A stretch of 63,430 bases of DNA from Candidatus Rokuibacteriota bacterium (lineage in GTDB: Bacteria > Methylomirabilota > Methylomirabilia > Rokubacteriales > CSP1-6), in assembly GCA_016866775.1 (NCBI GenBank), contig VGLJ01000024.1, positions 1-63,430 on the forward strand. Direction: 5' to 3'. The notes below the pieces were generated by a model, which was not told the DNA's origin, made no database searches, and saw only the letters and a list, made by a program, of their open reading frames with translations. Each line of letters begins with the position of its first letter. Within the stretch, counting starts at the first letter, position 1. This document shows positions 23,686 to 32,523 of the stretch, in pieces. The translations under genes were made by a program, and so were the position numbers.

Positions 23686-24612
23686 GTGCTAGTGATGCTC
23701 GACGGCACCTGGTACTGCGACGGATGGGATCCGCATCTCAAGATCCTCCACCGCGTCCGCGCCACGCTCTTCGACGACACGTCGCCTTTCCAGCGTATCC
23801 AGGTGCTCGACACGCACGGGTTCGGCCGCATGCTCGTGATCGACGGGCTGCCGCAAGCCGCGGAGAGCGACGAAGGGGTCTACGCGCGCGCGTTCACGTG
23901 GCCGCCGATGCTCGCGCGCCTTGAACATGGGGGCCGCACAACTCAGGACCCCCAAACCCCCTCGGGCACGCGCGTGCTCATCACCGGCGGCGGCGACGGG
24001 CACGTGGCGCGCGAGGCGCTGCGCTTCCCCCACGTGACGCGCGTCGTCGTGTGCGACATCGATCCGCTGGTCACGAAAGCCACGCGCGAGCTGATGCCGT
24101 TCATGTGGGGCGACGCGGCGAACGACGCGCGGCTCACCGTGCGGCACGAGGACGCGATGGCCTACCTGGCCGCGCTCCCGCCGGCGTCCGTCGACGTCGT
24201 GATCTCGGACATCACCGACCCGTCCGGCGAAGGCAGCGCCTCCCACCACCTCTACTCCGACGAGTACGTGCGCCGGATCAAGCGCGCGCTGACGCCGGGC
24301 GGCGTGTGCGTCGCGCAGGCGCAGGAGCTGTCGGTTCGCGACGCGTCGTATCACGAGCGCATCCGCGCGCTCCTCGGCGGCGCCTTCGCGCATCTCCGGT
24401 TCTCGGCGGTCTACGTGCCGTCGTTCGGCTATCCGGAAGGGTTCGTCTACGCCTCCGACGACCCGGCGGCCCTGACGGTGCCGTCGGCGGTCGTGACCGA
24501 GCGCCTGCGCGCCGCCGGCCTCGCCGGCGATCCGCTGTTCGACGCCGCGGTCTACGAGGCGATGTTCGTGCTGCCGCCGGTGATCCGGCACCCGAGCGGG
24601 CGGGCGCTTTAG
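23686..24612 (+). CDS. SpeE-like aminopropyltransferase family protein (second copy)
   Basis: This 308-residue spermidine-synthase-fold protein has the N-terminal domain with FQRIQVLDTHGFGRMLVIDG, the SAM-site LITGGGDGHVAREALR, CDIDPLVTKATREL and the Asp in VISDITDPSGEG. It is only distantly similar to the SpeE at 19413, and the usual QAESP loop reads QAQELSV, so the substrate may differ (another polyamine, or a methyl-transfer role). About 15 residues after MLARL (EHGGRTTQDPQTPSG) are an insertion from a palindromic repeat just before the SAM motif. GTG 23686 or ATG 23695 is the start. Confidence 0.85.
   Translation: MLVMLDGTWYCDGWDPHLKILHRVRATLFDDTSPFQRIQVLDTHGFGRMLVIDGLPQAAESDEGVYARAFTWPPMLARLEHGGRTTQDPQTPSGTRVLITGGGDGHVAREALRFPHVTRVVVCDIDPLVTKATRELMPFMWGDAANDARLTVRHEDAMAYLAALPPASVDVVISDITDPSGEGSASHHLYSDEYVRRIKRALTPGGVCVAQAQELSVRDASYHERIRALLGGAFAHLRFSAVYVPSFGYPEGFVYASDDPAALTVPSAVVTERLRAAGLAGDPLFDAAVYEAMFVLPPVIRHPSGRAL
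23932..23965. repeat. Family A-like palindromic element, copy 5, in frame inside the SpeE-like gene
   Basis: A shortened, decayed copy reads ATGGGGGCCGCACA, then GGACCCCCAAACCCCC. GGGGG.CC and GG.CCCCC can pair around a short loop. It encodes about ten to fifteen extra residues between two conserved segments and keeps the frame. Confidence 0.6.
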
Positions 24613-24635
24613 CGCCCCGGGGCCCGCGCGTTCAC

Positions 24636-25787
24636 ATGACCCTCAGGCTCAAGCGCGGGCGCGATCGTGCCCGCGCCCATCCCTGGATCTTCAAGGGCGA
24701 CGTGGCGGACGTGAGCGCGGCGGAGCCGGGCGACGCGGTCACGGTCGTCGACAGCGCCGGGCGCTTCGTCGGCCGCGGGTTCTTCAACCCGCGGCCCGCG
24801 CTGTGCTGCCGGATCCTCGCCCGGCGTGACGAGCCGATCGATCGCGGGTTCTTCGAGCGACGCGTCGCCGAGGCGATCACGCGCCGGCCCGCCGGCATGA
24901 CGCTGGGCCGGCTCGCCTGGAGCGAAGGTGACGGGCTCCCGGGGCTCGTCGTCGATCGCTACGCGGACGTGCTCGCGATCCAGTGCCTGACGCTCGGGAT
25001 GGCGCGTGTCCGCGTGGAGATCGTCGCGGCGCTCCGCGCGGTCCTCGGCGATCTTCCGGTCTTCAACGCGGACGACTCGGTCGCCGCTGGACTGGAAGGC
25101 TTCGCGCCGGAGCGTGGCTGGGTCGATCGGCCGGGCCCCCCGTCCGTCGTCGTCGACGAGGACGGCGTGAAGCTGCGCGTGACGCTCGGCGGCGGTCACA
25201 AGACCGGGCTCTACCTGGACCAGCGGGAGAACCATCGGCGCGTGGCGGAGGTCGCGGCCCGGCGCCGCGTGCTCGACGCGTTCGCGTACAGCGCCGCGTT
25301 CGCGTGTCACGCGCTCGTGCGCGGCGCGCGCGACGCGGTGTGCATCGAGTCGTCGCCCGAGGCGCTCGCGGCGGCGCGCGAGAATATCGCGCTCAACGGC
25401 GTCGCCGAGCGGGCGGAGATCGTCGCGGGCAACGTCTTCGACGAGCTGCGCCGGCTCGAGCGCGAGGGCGCGCGCTTCGGCCTCGTCGTGCTCGACCCGC
25501 CGCCGTTCGCGCGGTCCCGGGCGGCGGTGGACGCCGCCGCGCGCGGCTACAAGGAGATCAACCTGCGCGCGCTCCGCCTGCTCGAGCCCGGCGGCCACCT
25601 CGCGACGTTCTCGTGCTCGCACCACGTGTCGGAGGCGACGTTCGAGGAGATCTGCCGGGAGGCGGCGACCGACGCGGGCGTGACGGCGCGCGTGGTCGAG
25701 CGCCTCACACAGGCGCCCGATCATCCCGTGCTCCTCACGGTGCCGGAGACGCGCTATCTGAAGGGGCTCTTGCTCGAGATCGTCTGA
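24636..25787 (+). CDS. rlmI: RlmI-type 23S rRNA m5C methyltransferase
   Basis: This 383-residue class I rRNA large-subunit methyltransferase has an N-terminal PUA domain (LKRGRDRARAHPWIFKGDV, with VGRGFFNPRPALCCRIL). A central EEHEE part follows (GDGLPGLVVDRYAD), then the catalytic Rossmann domain with GHKTGLYLDQRENHR, VLDAFAYSAAFACHA, FGLVVLDPPPFARS and the nucleophile Cys in ATFSCSHHV. Homologues methylate C1962 of 23S rRNA. ATG 24636 gives the expected PUA start. Confidence 0.92.
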   Translation: MTLRLKRGRDRARAHPWIFKGDVADVSAAEPGDAVTVVDSAGRFVGRGFFNPRPALCCRILARRDEPIDRGFFERRVAEAITRRPAGMTLGRLAWSEGDGLPGLVVDRYADVLAIQCLTLGMARVRVEIVAALRAVLGDLPVFNADDSVAAGLEGFAPERGWVDRPGPPSVVVDEDGVKLRVTLGGGHKTGLYLDQRENHRRVAEVAARRRVLDAFAYSAAFACHALVRGARDAVCIESSPEALAAARENIALNGVAERAEIVAGNVFDELRRLEREGARFGLVVLDPPPFARSRAAVDAAARGYKEINLRALRLLEPGGHLATFSCSHHVSEATFEEICREAATDAGVTARVVERLTQAPDHPVLLTVPETRYLKGLLLEIV

Positions 25788-25805
25788 CGCGTATGCTCCG
25801 CGCCG

Positions 25806-26186
25806 ATGGGCGCCGACCTCGAAATCCTGGCGGGCCTGCACATCATGGTCGTCGAAGACGACACCCACGCCCGGGCGATCCTCGGCGACCTCTTCTCCTA
25901 CTTCGGCGCGAGCGTGACGCTCGCGATCTCGGCGCGCGACGGGCTCGCGACCCTGCGCCAGGTCGATCCCGACGTGGTGGTCGCGGACATGCGGCTCGGC
26001 GACCACACCGCCTCGTGGCTCATCAGGGAAGCGCGAAAGATCGCGCGCAAGGCGGCGTTCGTCGCCGTCACCGGCTACGACTTCGAGCAGCGGACGCTGC
26101 GCGCGCAGGGATTCACGGCGCTCTTGAAGAAGCCGCTGCACCGCGGCGATCTGCTCGAAGCCGTGACCGCGGCGGCCCGACGATAA
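25806..26186 (+). CDS. Stand-alone response-regulator receiver domain
   Basis: This 126-residue receiver-only protein has the acidic pocket in IMVVEDDTHAR, the phospho-acceptor Asp in VVVADMRLGDH, the switch Thr in VAVTGYD and the Lys in LLKKPLHRGD. The segment FSYFGASVTLAISARDGLA aligns with the YCGA receivers at 3693 and 4137. No kinase or output domain is adjacent on this strand. It lies 18 bases after rlmI and may be read through from it. Confidence 0.85.
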   Translation: MGADLEILAGLHIMVVEDDTHARAILGDLFSYFGASVTLAISARDGLATLRQVDPDVVVADMRLGDHTASWLIREARKIARKAAFVAVTGYDFEQRTLRAQGFTALLKKPLHRGDLLEAVTAAARR

Positions 26187-26187
26187 A

Positions 26188-26240
26188 GATGGGGGGCTCC
26201 GGGCGCCCCCCAAGCCCCCCAGCGCTTCGCGGCCCGGCGG
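26188..26240. repeat. Family A palindromic element, copy 6, between a receiver gene and an MBL gene
   Basis: The hairpin GGGGGGC (26191-26197) / GCCCCCC (26205-26211) around TCCGGGC is followed by CAAGCCCCCCAGCGCTTCGC. The orientation is opposite to copies 1, 3 and 4. It lies between convergent genes. Confidence 0.75.
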
Positions 26241-26259
26241 AGCCGTGCCGCTGCGCGAG

Positions 26260-27312
26260 CTACCAGCGGCGCGTCTCGCCGTGCTTGAAGATCCAGAGGC
26301 GCTCCGGGGCGAGTCCGCGGGCGCGTGCGTGCTGCTCGAGCAGCTTCGGCGGCTCGTCGATCGGCTCGTCGGCGAGGTCGAACGTGCCCCAGTGGACCGG
26401 GAGCAGCGCCCGCGCGCCGACGTCGGCGAACGCGTCGAGCGCCTCGCGCGGGTCGGTGTGCACCGGCTTCATGATCACGGCAGGCAGGTACGCGCCGATC
26501 GGCAGCGCCGCGATGTCGAACGGCCCGAGGCGCGCGCCGATCTCCTTGAAGCCGGCGAAGTAGCCGGTGTCGCCGGCGAAGTAGAGCCGCCGGTCGCGTC
26601 CGGCGATGGTCCACCCCGCCCACAGCCGGCGGTTCATGTCCCACAACGTCCGCTGCGCGAAGTGCTGCGCGGGCACGCAGGTGAACGTGAGCCCGCGCAC
26701 GGTGCGTACGTCCCACCAGTCGAGCTCCTCGACGTTCTCCGTGATGCCGACGTCCGCGAACCACGCCTTGATCCCGAGCGGGACGAGAAAGCGCGGGCGA
26801 TGCTCGGCGGCGAGGCGGCGGACGGTGGCCACGTCGAGGTGGTCGTAGTGGTCGTGAGAGATCACGACGACGTGCACGGGCGGCAGATCCTCGAACGCCA
26901 GCGCGGGCGGGGTCAGGCGCCTGGGCCCGGCGAACGACACCGGGCTCGCGCGCCCAGACCACTGCGGATCCGTGAGCACGTTGACGCCGTCGAGCTGCAC
27001 GAGCAGCGTCGCGTGGCCGACCCACGTGATGGTCGGATCGCCGGTGTTGGCGCGGAGCGCGTGGCCGTCGCTGGGGGCCACGGGGAAGCTCGCGGTCTTC
27101 GGCATGAACGTCGTCTCGAACATGCGCGTGACGAAGAACCGGATCCGCGTTCCGAACGGCGCGCGCGTGAAGGCCGGGTTCGGATTGGCGAAGCCGTGCT
27201 CGCGATGGTGCGCGGGCGCGCCGGGCTTCGCGCCGCCGACGCCCAGACACCCGCCGGTGAGGAGCGCGAGCACGAGGAGCGCGGGCGCGCCCGCGCGACG
27301 GGGACCGGTCAC
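26260..27312 (-). CDS. MBL-fold metal-dependent hydrolase, NAPE-PLD/UlaG-like, lipoprotein
   Basis: This 350-residue exported hydrolase has a signal sequence ending in the lipobox-like LLTGGC. The MBL domain contains TITWVGHATLLVQLDGVNVLTDP, the metal site SHDHYDHLD, PAQHFAQRT, YFAGDTGYF and LPVHWGTFDLADEP. The WVGHAT and W-G-T-F-D features resemble bacterial NAPE-PLD-like phospholipases and the UlaG lactonase group. A role on lipids or exported metabolites is possible but unproven. The GTG start overlaps the kinase stop (GTGA). Confidence 0.88.
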   Translation of the reverse strand: MTGPRRAGAPALLVLALLTGGCLGVGGAKPGAPAHHREHGFANPNPAFTRAPFGTRIRFFVTRMFETTFMPKTASFPVAPSDGHALRANTGDPTITWVGHATLLVQLDGVNVLTDPQWSGRASPVSFAGPRRLTPPALAFEDLPPVHVVVISHDHYDHLDVATVRRLAAEHRPRFLVPLGIKAWFADVGITENVEELDWWDVRTVRGLTFTCVPAQHFAQRTLWDMNRRLWAGWTIAGRDRRLYFAGDTGYFAGFKEIGARLGPFDIAALPIGAYLPAVIMKPVHTDPREALDAFADVGARALLPVHWGTFDLADEPIDEPPKLLEQHARARGLAPERLWIFKHGETRRW

Positions 27313-28538
27313 TGCTCGAGCGGCAGCTCGATCGAGAACACCGCGCCGCCTTCGGGGCGATTCCGGGCGGTCAGCCGGCCCCGATGCTCCGCGATGATGC
27401 CGTAGGACACCGAGAGCCCGAGACCGCTGCCCTCGCCCGGCGGCTTGGTGGTGAAGAACGGATCGAAGATCCGGGACAGGATATCGGGCGCGATGCCGGG
27501 GCCGTTGTCGAGCACCGACAGCACCGCGCGATCGCCGTCCATCACGATCCGCATCGTGAGCACGTGCGGGCGCGCCGCCTTCAGCATCGCCTGATGCGCG
27601 TTCTGCACGAGGTTGAGCAGCACCTGCTGGAGCTGATGGCTGTCGGCCCACACGGGCGGGCACTCGTTGAACTCGGTCACGACCTCGATGCCGTCCAGCG
27701 AGAGCTGGTACGCCTTCAGGTCGAGCACGCGGCGCACCTGGTCCTCGAGCAGACACGGCTGGCGCTCCGCCGGATAGTGCCGCGAGAACAGCGGCAGGTT
27801 CTGGACGATCCGTGCCGCGCGCGCCGTCTCCTCGGAGACGATCGTGAGGCGGTCGCGCACGTGCGCGGTGAGCTGCTGCTGGGTCAGCAACAGGTGCGTC
27901 TGGCCGAGGATCGTCGTGAGCGGGTTGTTGATCTCGTGCGCGACACCCGACGCGAGCTGGCCCACCGCGGAGAGCTTCTCCGCGTGGATGAGCTGCGCCT
28001 GCGCCTGCTGGAGCTCCTCGAGCTGCCGGCGGGTCTCGGAGTAGAGCCGCGCGTTCTCGAGCGCCACGCCGATCGTGTCGGCCGTCGCCTCGAGCAGCGC
28101 GACCTCGCGGTCGGTGAACGGATCGTCGGTGCGCCGCCCGATCGTGAGCGTGCCGAGGATGCGATCGCGGCCGTGGATCGGCACGCAGACGAGGCCGCGG
28201 ACGCGATCACCCTCCATCGCCTTCCGCGCCTCGGGGAGCAGCGTCGGATCGTCCGCGGCGCTCTTCAGCACCAGCGTCTTCCCCGTCGCGGCGACGATGC
28301 CGAGCTGACCCTTGCCGAGCGGCAGCAGCACGTTGACTTCGCGCAGCTTCGCCGGCAGCCCGCGCTCGCCGCGCAGCTGGAGGCTTGCGCCGTCGGGCGT
28401 GATCAGATGCAGGCTCGACATCTCGTGGCCGGTGACGTGCGTGAGGGCATCGACCGCCGTCTTGAGCACTTCGTCCACGTCGAGGGTGCGACTCACCGCC
28501 TGGGCGACGGTGTGGAGGATCTGGAGATGCGGCTCCAC
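27309..28538 (-). CDS. GAF-domain sensor histidine kinase
   Basis: The 409 residues give a soluble kinase. A GAF sensor (about residues 8-170, with [20 protein letters not shown] and [18 protein letters not shown]) precedes a coiled linker, the HisKA dimerisation helix with [18 protein letters not shown] (phospho-His), and a HATPase domain with N box [13 protein letters not shown]1 DNGPGI and G2 [11 protein letters not shown]. There are no membrane segments, so it senses a cytoplasmic signal. GTG 28538 is the conventional start. A CTG at 28559, overlapping the upstream stop as CTGA, is also in frame. A receiver gene lies two genes upstream and may be its partner. Confidence 0.9.
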   Translation of the reverse strand: MEPHLQILHTVAQAVSRTLDVDEVLKTAVDALTHVTGHEMSSLHLITPDGASLQLRGERGLPAKLREVNVLLPLGKGQLGIVAATGKTLVLKSAADDPTLLPEARKAMEGDRVRGLVCVPIHGRDRILGTLTIGRRTDDPFTDREVALLEATADTIGVALENARLYSETRRQLEELQQAQAQLIHAEKLSAVGQLASGVAHEINNPLTTILGQTHLLLTQQQLTAHVRDRLTIVSEETARAARIVQNLPLFSRHYPAERQPCLLEDQVRRVLDLKAYQLSLDGIEVVTEFNECPPVWADSHQLQQVLLNLVQNAHQAMLKAARPHVLTMRIVMDGDRAVLSVLDNGPGIAPDILSRIFDPFFTTKPPGEGSGLGLSVSYGIIAEHRGRLTARNRPEGGAVFSIELPLEQ

Positions 28539-28555
28539 GCGCGGTGCCCCGGGCG

Positions 28556-28828
28556 TCAGCCCGCCGAGCCGAGTGACGTTCGCGCCGCGGTGATCGCGGC
28601 TTGCACGGCATCGCGCGCCGCCGGCGCGACGTCGCCGAGCTCGGCGGCGATCGCGAGCAGCGTCTCCATCTCCTGCAACGATTCGGCGGCGGCGGCGGTG
28701 CGCCCGGCCTCGCGCTCGCGCGCGGCGGCGAGCGCGGCGGATTCCATGCGCTGCCCCGTGGACTCGCGGCCGCTCGCCGACATCGCGCGCGCGGCGCGGA
28801 AGGCCACGAGCGTCAGCTCGTGCCACAC
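28556..28828 (-). CDS. Small helical protein of unknown function
   Basis: About 90 residues, predicted almost entirely helical and Ala/Glu-rich (ALAAAREREAGRTAAAAESL, METLLAIAAELGDVAPAA). It overlaps the end of the receiver gene upstream and is coupled to the kinase downstream, so it probably belongs to the same signalling unit. GTG 28828 or 28826 is the likely start, and internal ATGs are also possible. No family is recognised. Confidence 0.45.
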   Translation of the reverse strand: MWHELTLVAFRAARAMSASGRESTGQRMESAALAAAREREAGRTAAAAESLQEMETLLAIAAELGDVAPAARDAVQAAITAARTSLGSAG

Positions 28829-29263
28829 GGCGCCGGGCCCCTTGGGCGCCTCGGCGCCGCGCGTGCCCGTCGGCGCGGAGGGGCCCCGCCCGACTGGATG
28901 AGGCCGAGGGTGACCGCCTGATCGAGGTAGCCGAAGTCGAAGGGCTTGGAGACGTAGTCGAACGCGCCCAGCTTGAGCGTCTCGCGCGCGAGCTCGACGT
29001 CCTCGTTCGCGGTGACCATGATCACCGAGACGCCCTTGTCGAGCGTGCGCACGCGGCGGAGGACCTCCACGCCGTCGAGGCCGGGCATCCGGACGTCGAG
29101 GAGCATGACAGACGGCTTGAATTCCGGCAGCGCGCTCAGCGCTTCCTCGCCGCTGGAGGCCGTGCGCACCGTGTAGCCCTGGCCGCTGAAATACTCGCCG
29201 AGGACTTCGACGACCGACTGTTCGTCGTCGGACGACGAGGATCTTGCCGAGCGCGTCGGGCAT
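28813..29263 (-). CDS. Response-regulator receiver protein, frameshifted after codon 11
   Basis: ATG 29263 begins MPDALGKILVV, the first strand of a receiver. The rest (DEQSVVEVLGEYFSGQGYT, VMLLDVRMPGLDGVEV, VIMVTANEDVELA, KPFDFGYLD) is in another frame. Removing one of two adjacent G:C pairs at 29230-29231 joins them. The phospho-acceptor Asp, Thr and Lys are all present, so apart from that base it is an intact receiver. The C-terminal 30 residues are Arg/Pro-rich and may not be real. It is very likely the partner of the GAF kinase. Confidence 0.75.
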
Positions 29264-29267
29264 CCGG

Positions 29268-31964
29268 TTACCCTGCCCGCCCGACGTAGTCGTAGGCGAG
29301 GTTGAGCGCGTCGTCGAGCTTCGTCGCATCCTTGCCGCCCGCCTGCGCGAGATCCGGCCGGCCGCCACCGCCGCCACCCACGACCTTCGCGACTTCCTGG
29401 ACGAGCTTGCCGGCCTGGAAGCGCTTGGTGAGGTCCTTCGTGACCGCCGCGACGAGGTTCACCTTCTCGTCGTGCGAGCCGCCCACCACGACGACCCCGG
29501 AGCCGAGCCGCTCGCGCAGCCGGTCCGCCACGGCGCGCAGGCCCTCGGCGTCGAGCCCGTCGAGACGCGCCGCGATCACCGCGACGCCGTTGACCTGGCG
29601 CGCGGAGGCGACGAGATCGTCGGCGCGCGAGCGCGCGAGCCTCGCCTCGAGCTCGGCGAGCTGCCGCTCGAGCTGCTTCTGCTCGTCGAGGAGCTTCGCG
29701 AGCCGCTTCGGCACCTCGAGCGGTCCGATCTTCAGCAGGTCCGCGGCTTCCTTCAGCGCGGCCTCGTTGCGCGCGACGGCGTCGAGCGCCGCGGTGCCCG
29801 TCACCGCTTCGATCCGGCGCACGCCGGCGGCGACCGCGCCTTCCGACTGAATCTTGAGGAGGCCGAGCTGGCCGGTCGCGTCGAGGTGCGTGCCGCCGCA
29901 GAGCTCGACCGAGAAGTCGCCGATCGTCACCACGCACACGCGCTGGCTGTACTTCTCGCCGAACAGCGCCATCGCGCCGGACTTCAGCGCGGCGTCGAGG
30001 TCCATCTCCTCGCGCGAGAGGCGGATGTTCTTCTGCGCCTGCTCGTTGACGAGCTCCTCGATCTGCTCGACCTCACGGTCCTTGAGGCCCGCACCGTGCG
30101 AGAAGTCGAAGCGCAGGTGCTCGGGCGCGACCAGGGAGCCCGCCTGCGCGACGTGCGTGCCGAGCACCTTGCGGAGCGCGGCGTGCAGCAGATGCGTGCC
30201 GGTGTGATGACGCCGCAGACCCTCGCGGCGCGGCGACGTCACCGCGACCGCCACCTCTTCGTTCTCGCGGAAGCCGCCCGCGCGGACCTTCACGCGGTGG
30301 ACGATGAGCTTCGAGCCGCGATAGTACGTGTCGACGATCTCTCCGCGCCCCGTGGCGCCGGTGATCGTGCCGGTGTCGCCGATCTGTCCGCCCGATTCCG
30401 CGTAGGCCGGCGTGCGGTCGAGGATCATCTCGACCTCGTCGCCCTCCGCGCCGTCCGGCACGCGATGGCCGTCGCGCACGATCGCGAGAATCGTGCCCGG
30501 CGCCGACAGCGTGTGGTAGCCGACGAACTCGATCTTCGGCAGCTCGGCGGACAGGCGCTGGTAGATCGCGACCGCGTCGGCGCCGGTGGTGAGCCCGAAG
30601 CTCGCGCCCGCACGCGCGCGCTCGCGCTGCGCGTGCATCTCCGCGTCCCACGCGGCGTTGGTGTCCTCGGTGATCCGCCAGCCTTTGTCCTGGAAGATCT
30701 CCTCCGAGAGATCGCGCGGGAAGCCGTAGGTGTCGTACAGCTTGAAGAGGAAGCCGCCGTCGACGACCTTGGACCTTGACGGCCCATGGCCGTCAACTGG
30801 TTCGCCGTTCCCGCTCTGCGCGAGATACTCGTCGATCTTCCGCTGCCCGGCCTCGAGGGTCTCGGCGAAGCGCTCTTCCTCGCCGCGGATCGTGTCCTCG
30901 ATGCGCGACTGCTGGCCCACCAGCTCGGGATACGCGTCGCGCATGAGCTCGGTGACCCACGCGACGGTCTTCCAGAGGAACGGGTCGGTCACGCCGAGCA
31001 TCCGCCCGTGGCGCATCGCCCGGCGCATGATCCGGCGCAGCACGTAGCCGCGCCACTCGTTCGACGGCAGCACGCCGTCGCCGATGAGGAACGTCGCGGT
31101 GCGGCCGTGGTCGGCGATCACGCGCATCGAGACGTCGTCGTTCTCGGACGCGCCGTAGCGTGTGTGCGTGAGGTCCGCGACGCGCGCGATGAGCGGGGCG
31201 AAGATGTCCGTGTCCCAGTTCGAGAGCTTGCCTTGCAGCACCGCGGCGACGCGCTCGAGCCCCATGCCGGTGTCGATCGACGGCCGCGGCAGCGGCGTCA
31301 TCGCGCCGCTCGCGTCGCGGTTGAACTGCATGAACACGAGGTTCCACACCTCGAGCCAGCGGTCGCACTCGCACGCCACGCCGAGACACGTCCGTCCCGC
31401 CGATTCCTCGGCGCACGGGATGTGATCGCCCTGGTGATAGTGGACTTCGGAGCACGGGCCGCACGGTCCCGTGTCGCCCATCGCCCAGAAGTTGTCCTTC
31501 TCGCCCAGGCGCAGGATGCGGTCCTCGGGCAGGCCGGCGATCTTCTTCCACCGCCCGAACGCCTCGTCGTCGTCGGTGAAGACCGTCGCGATCATCCGGC
31601 TCTTGTCGAGCGCGAAGTCGCCGGTGAGCAGCTCCCACGCGTAGTGGATCGCCTGGTCCTTGAAGTAGTCGCCGAACGAGAAGTTGCCGAGCATCTCGAA
31701 GAACGTGTGGTGCCGCGCGGTCCGGCCCACGTTCTCCAGGTCGTTGTGCTTGCCGCCCGCCCGGACGCACTTCTGCGAGGTCGTCGCCCGCACGTACTCG
31801 CGGCGCTCGTCACCGAGGAACACCCGCTTGAACTGGACCATGCCGGCGTTCGTGAAGAGCAGCGTGGGATCGCCCGCCGGGACCAGGGGGGACGAGGAGA
31901 CGCGAGTATGGCCATTCCTCTCGAAATAGCGGAGAAACGCTTCCCGAATCTCGCTGCCCTTCAT
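29268..31964 (-). CDS. alaS: Alanyl-tRNA synthetase
   Basis: This 898-residue class II synthetase charges tRNA-Ala. Motif 1/2 regions are visible (TNAGMVQFKRVFLGDE, RHHTFFEMLGNFSFGDYFK), with DTGMGLERVAAV for motif 3. The editing domain has HHTGTHLLHAAL and CGGTHLDATG (zinc ligands). The C-Ala domain closes with GGGGGGRPDLAQAGGKD. About 16 residues after KIDEYLAQ (SGNGEPVDGHGPSRSK) are extra compared with the family and contain a perfect DNA palindrome. recX lies upstream on the same strand and the receiver gene starts 4 bases downstream. Confidence 0.97.
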   Translation of the reverse strand: MKGSEIREAFLRYFERNGHTRVSSSPLVPAGDPTLLFTNAGMVQFKRVFLGDERREYVRATTSQKCVRAGGKHNDLENVGRTARHHTFFEMLGNFSFGDYFKDQAIHYAWELLTGDFALDKSRMIATVFTDDDEAFGRWKKIAGLPEDRILRLGEKDNFWAMGDTGPCGPCSEVHYHQGDHIPCAEESAGRTCLGVACECDRWLEVWNLVFMQFNRDASGAMTPLPRPSIDTGMGLERVAAVLQGKLSNWDTDIFAPLIARVADLTHTRYGASENDDVSMRVIADHGRTATFLIGDGVLPSNEWRGYVLRRIMRRAMRHGRMLGVTDPFLWKTVAWVTELMRDAYPELVGQQSRIEDTIRGEEERFAETLEAGQRKIDEYLAQSGNGEPVDGHGPSRSKVVDGGFLFKLYDTYGFPRDLSEEIFQDKGWRITEDTNAAWDAEMHAQRERARAGASFGLTTGADAVAIYQRLSAELPKIEFVGYHTLSAPGTILAIVRDGHRVPDGAEGDEVEMILDRTPAYAESGGQIGDTGTITGATGRGEIVDTYYRGSKLIVHRVKVRAGGFRENEEVAVAVTSPRREGLRRHHTGTHLLHAALRKVLGTHVAQAGSLVAPEHLRFDFSHGAGLKDREVEQIEELVNEQAQKNIRLSREEMDLDAALKSGAMALFGEKYSQRVCVVTIGDFSVELCGGTHLDATGQLGLLKIQSEGAVAAGVRRIEAVTGTAALDAVARNEAALKEAADLLKIGPLEVPKRLAKLLDEQKQLERQLAELEARLARSRADDLVASARQVNGVAVIAARLDGLDAEGLRAVADRLRERLGSGVVVVGGSHDEKVNLVAAVTKDLTKRFQAGKLVQEVAKVVGGGGGGRPDLAQAGGKDATKLDDALNLAYDYVGRAG
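30776..30796. repeat. Palindrome inside alaS
   Basis: TTGACGGCC (30776-30784), CAT, GGCCGTCAA (30788-30796): a perfect 9-bp inverted repeat with a 3-base loop. It lies in the stretch that encodes extra residues in AlaS and may be another in-frame palindromic insertion unrelated to families A and B. A GGTCCAAGGTC motif adjoins it on the minus strand. Confidence 0.6.
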
Positions 31965-31971
31965 AGGAAGT

Positions 31972-32517
31972 TCATTCTAACATTGCGGAATTGAAGGACG
32001 TGCGGCCGAGGACCTCTCGCACAACCCGTAGCGTGATTCCCGGCGCAAACCCCCGACGCAACAGGTGATCGCGAAGCCGGCCGGCCGCTCGCTCGGGCGC
32101 CACCCGCCGGAGGGCCGCAAGCCGGCGCCGGGCGATCGCGCGGGCACGCTCGAGCTGGCCGTCGGTGTCGAGCGCGCCGAGCGCCGCGGTCACGAGCGCA
32201 GGCGCCACGCCGCGGGCGTGGAGATCCGCGGCGAGCCGCGCGGCACCGTAGCCACGCGCGGCGCGCGTCTCCACGAAGTGGCGCGCGAACGCCGCGTCGT
32301 CGACGTAGCCGCGCGCGGCGAGATCGGCGACGACGGATTCGGCAACCTCGCGCGGCGCGCCGCGCCTGACGAGCCGGCGCGTGAGATCACGCTGGCTCCA
32401 CGCGCGGCGTGACAGCAAATCAGCGGCGGCAAGCTTCGCGGCTTTCGCGTCGAGGACCGGCTTTTCGCGGCGCGGGCGCGGGGCGCCGTCCGCACGCGCG
32501 CGGCGACGCCCCGCCAT
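31972..32517 (-). CDS. recX: RecX regulatory protein
   Basis: RecX binds RecA filaments and inhibits them. The 181 residues have the three tandem three-helix repeats of the family: AADLLSRRAWSQRDLTRRLVRRG, then LAARGYVDDAAFARHFVETRAARGYGAAR, with the last repeat near AGRLRDHLLRRGF. The N-terminus is Arg-rich. It lies directly downstream of recA, the standard arrangement, and 7 bases before alaS. Confidence 0.92.
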   Translation of the reverse strand: MAGRRRARADGAPRPRREKPVLDAKAAKLAAADLLSRRAWSQRDLTRRLVRRGAPREVAESVVADLAARGYVDDAAFARHFVETRAARGYGAARLAADLHARGVAPALVTAALGALDTDGQLERARAIARRRLAALRRVAPERAAGRLRDHLLRRGFAPGITLRVVREVLGRTSFNSAMLE

Positions 32518-32523
32518 GCTCGG

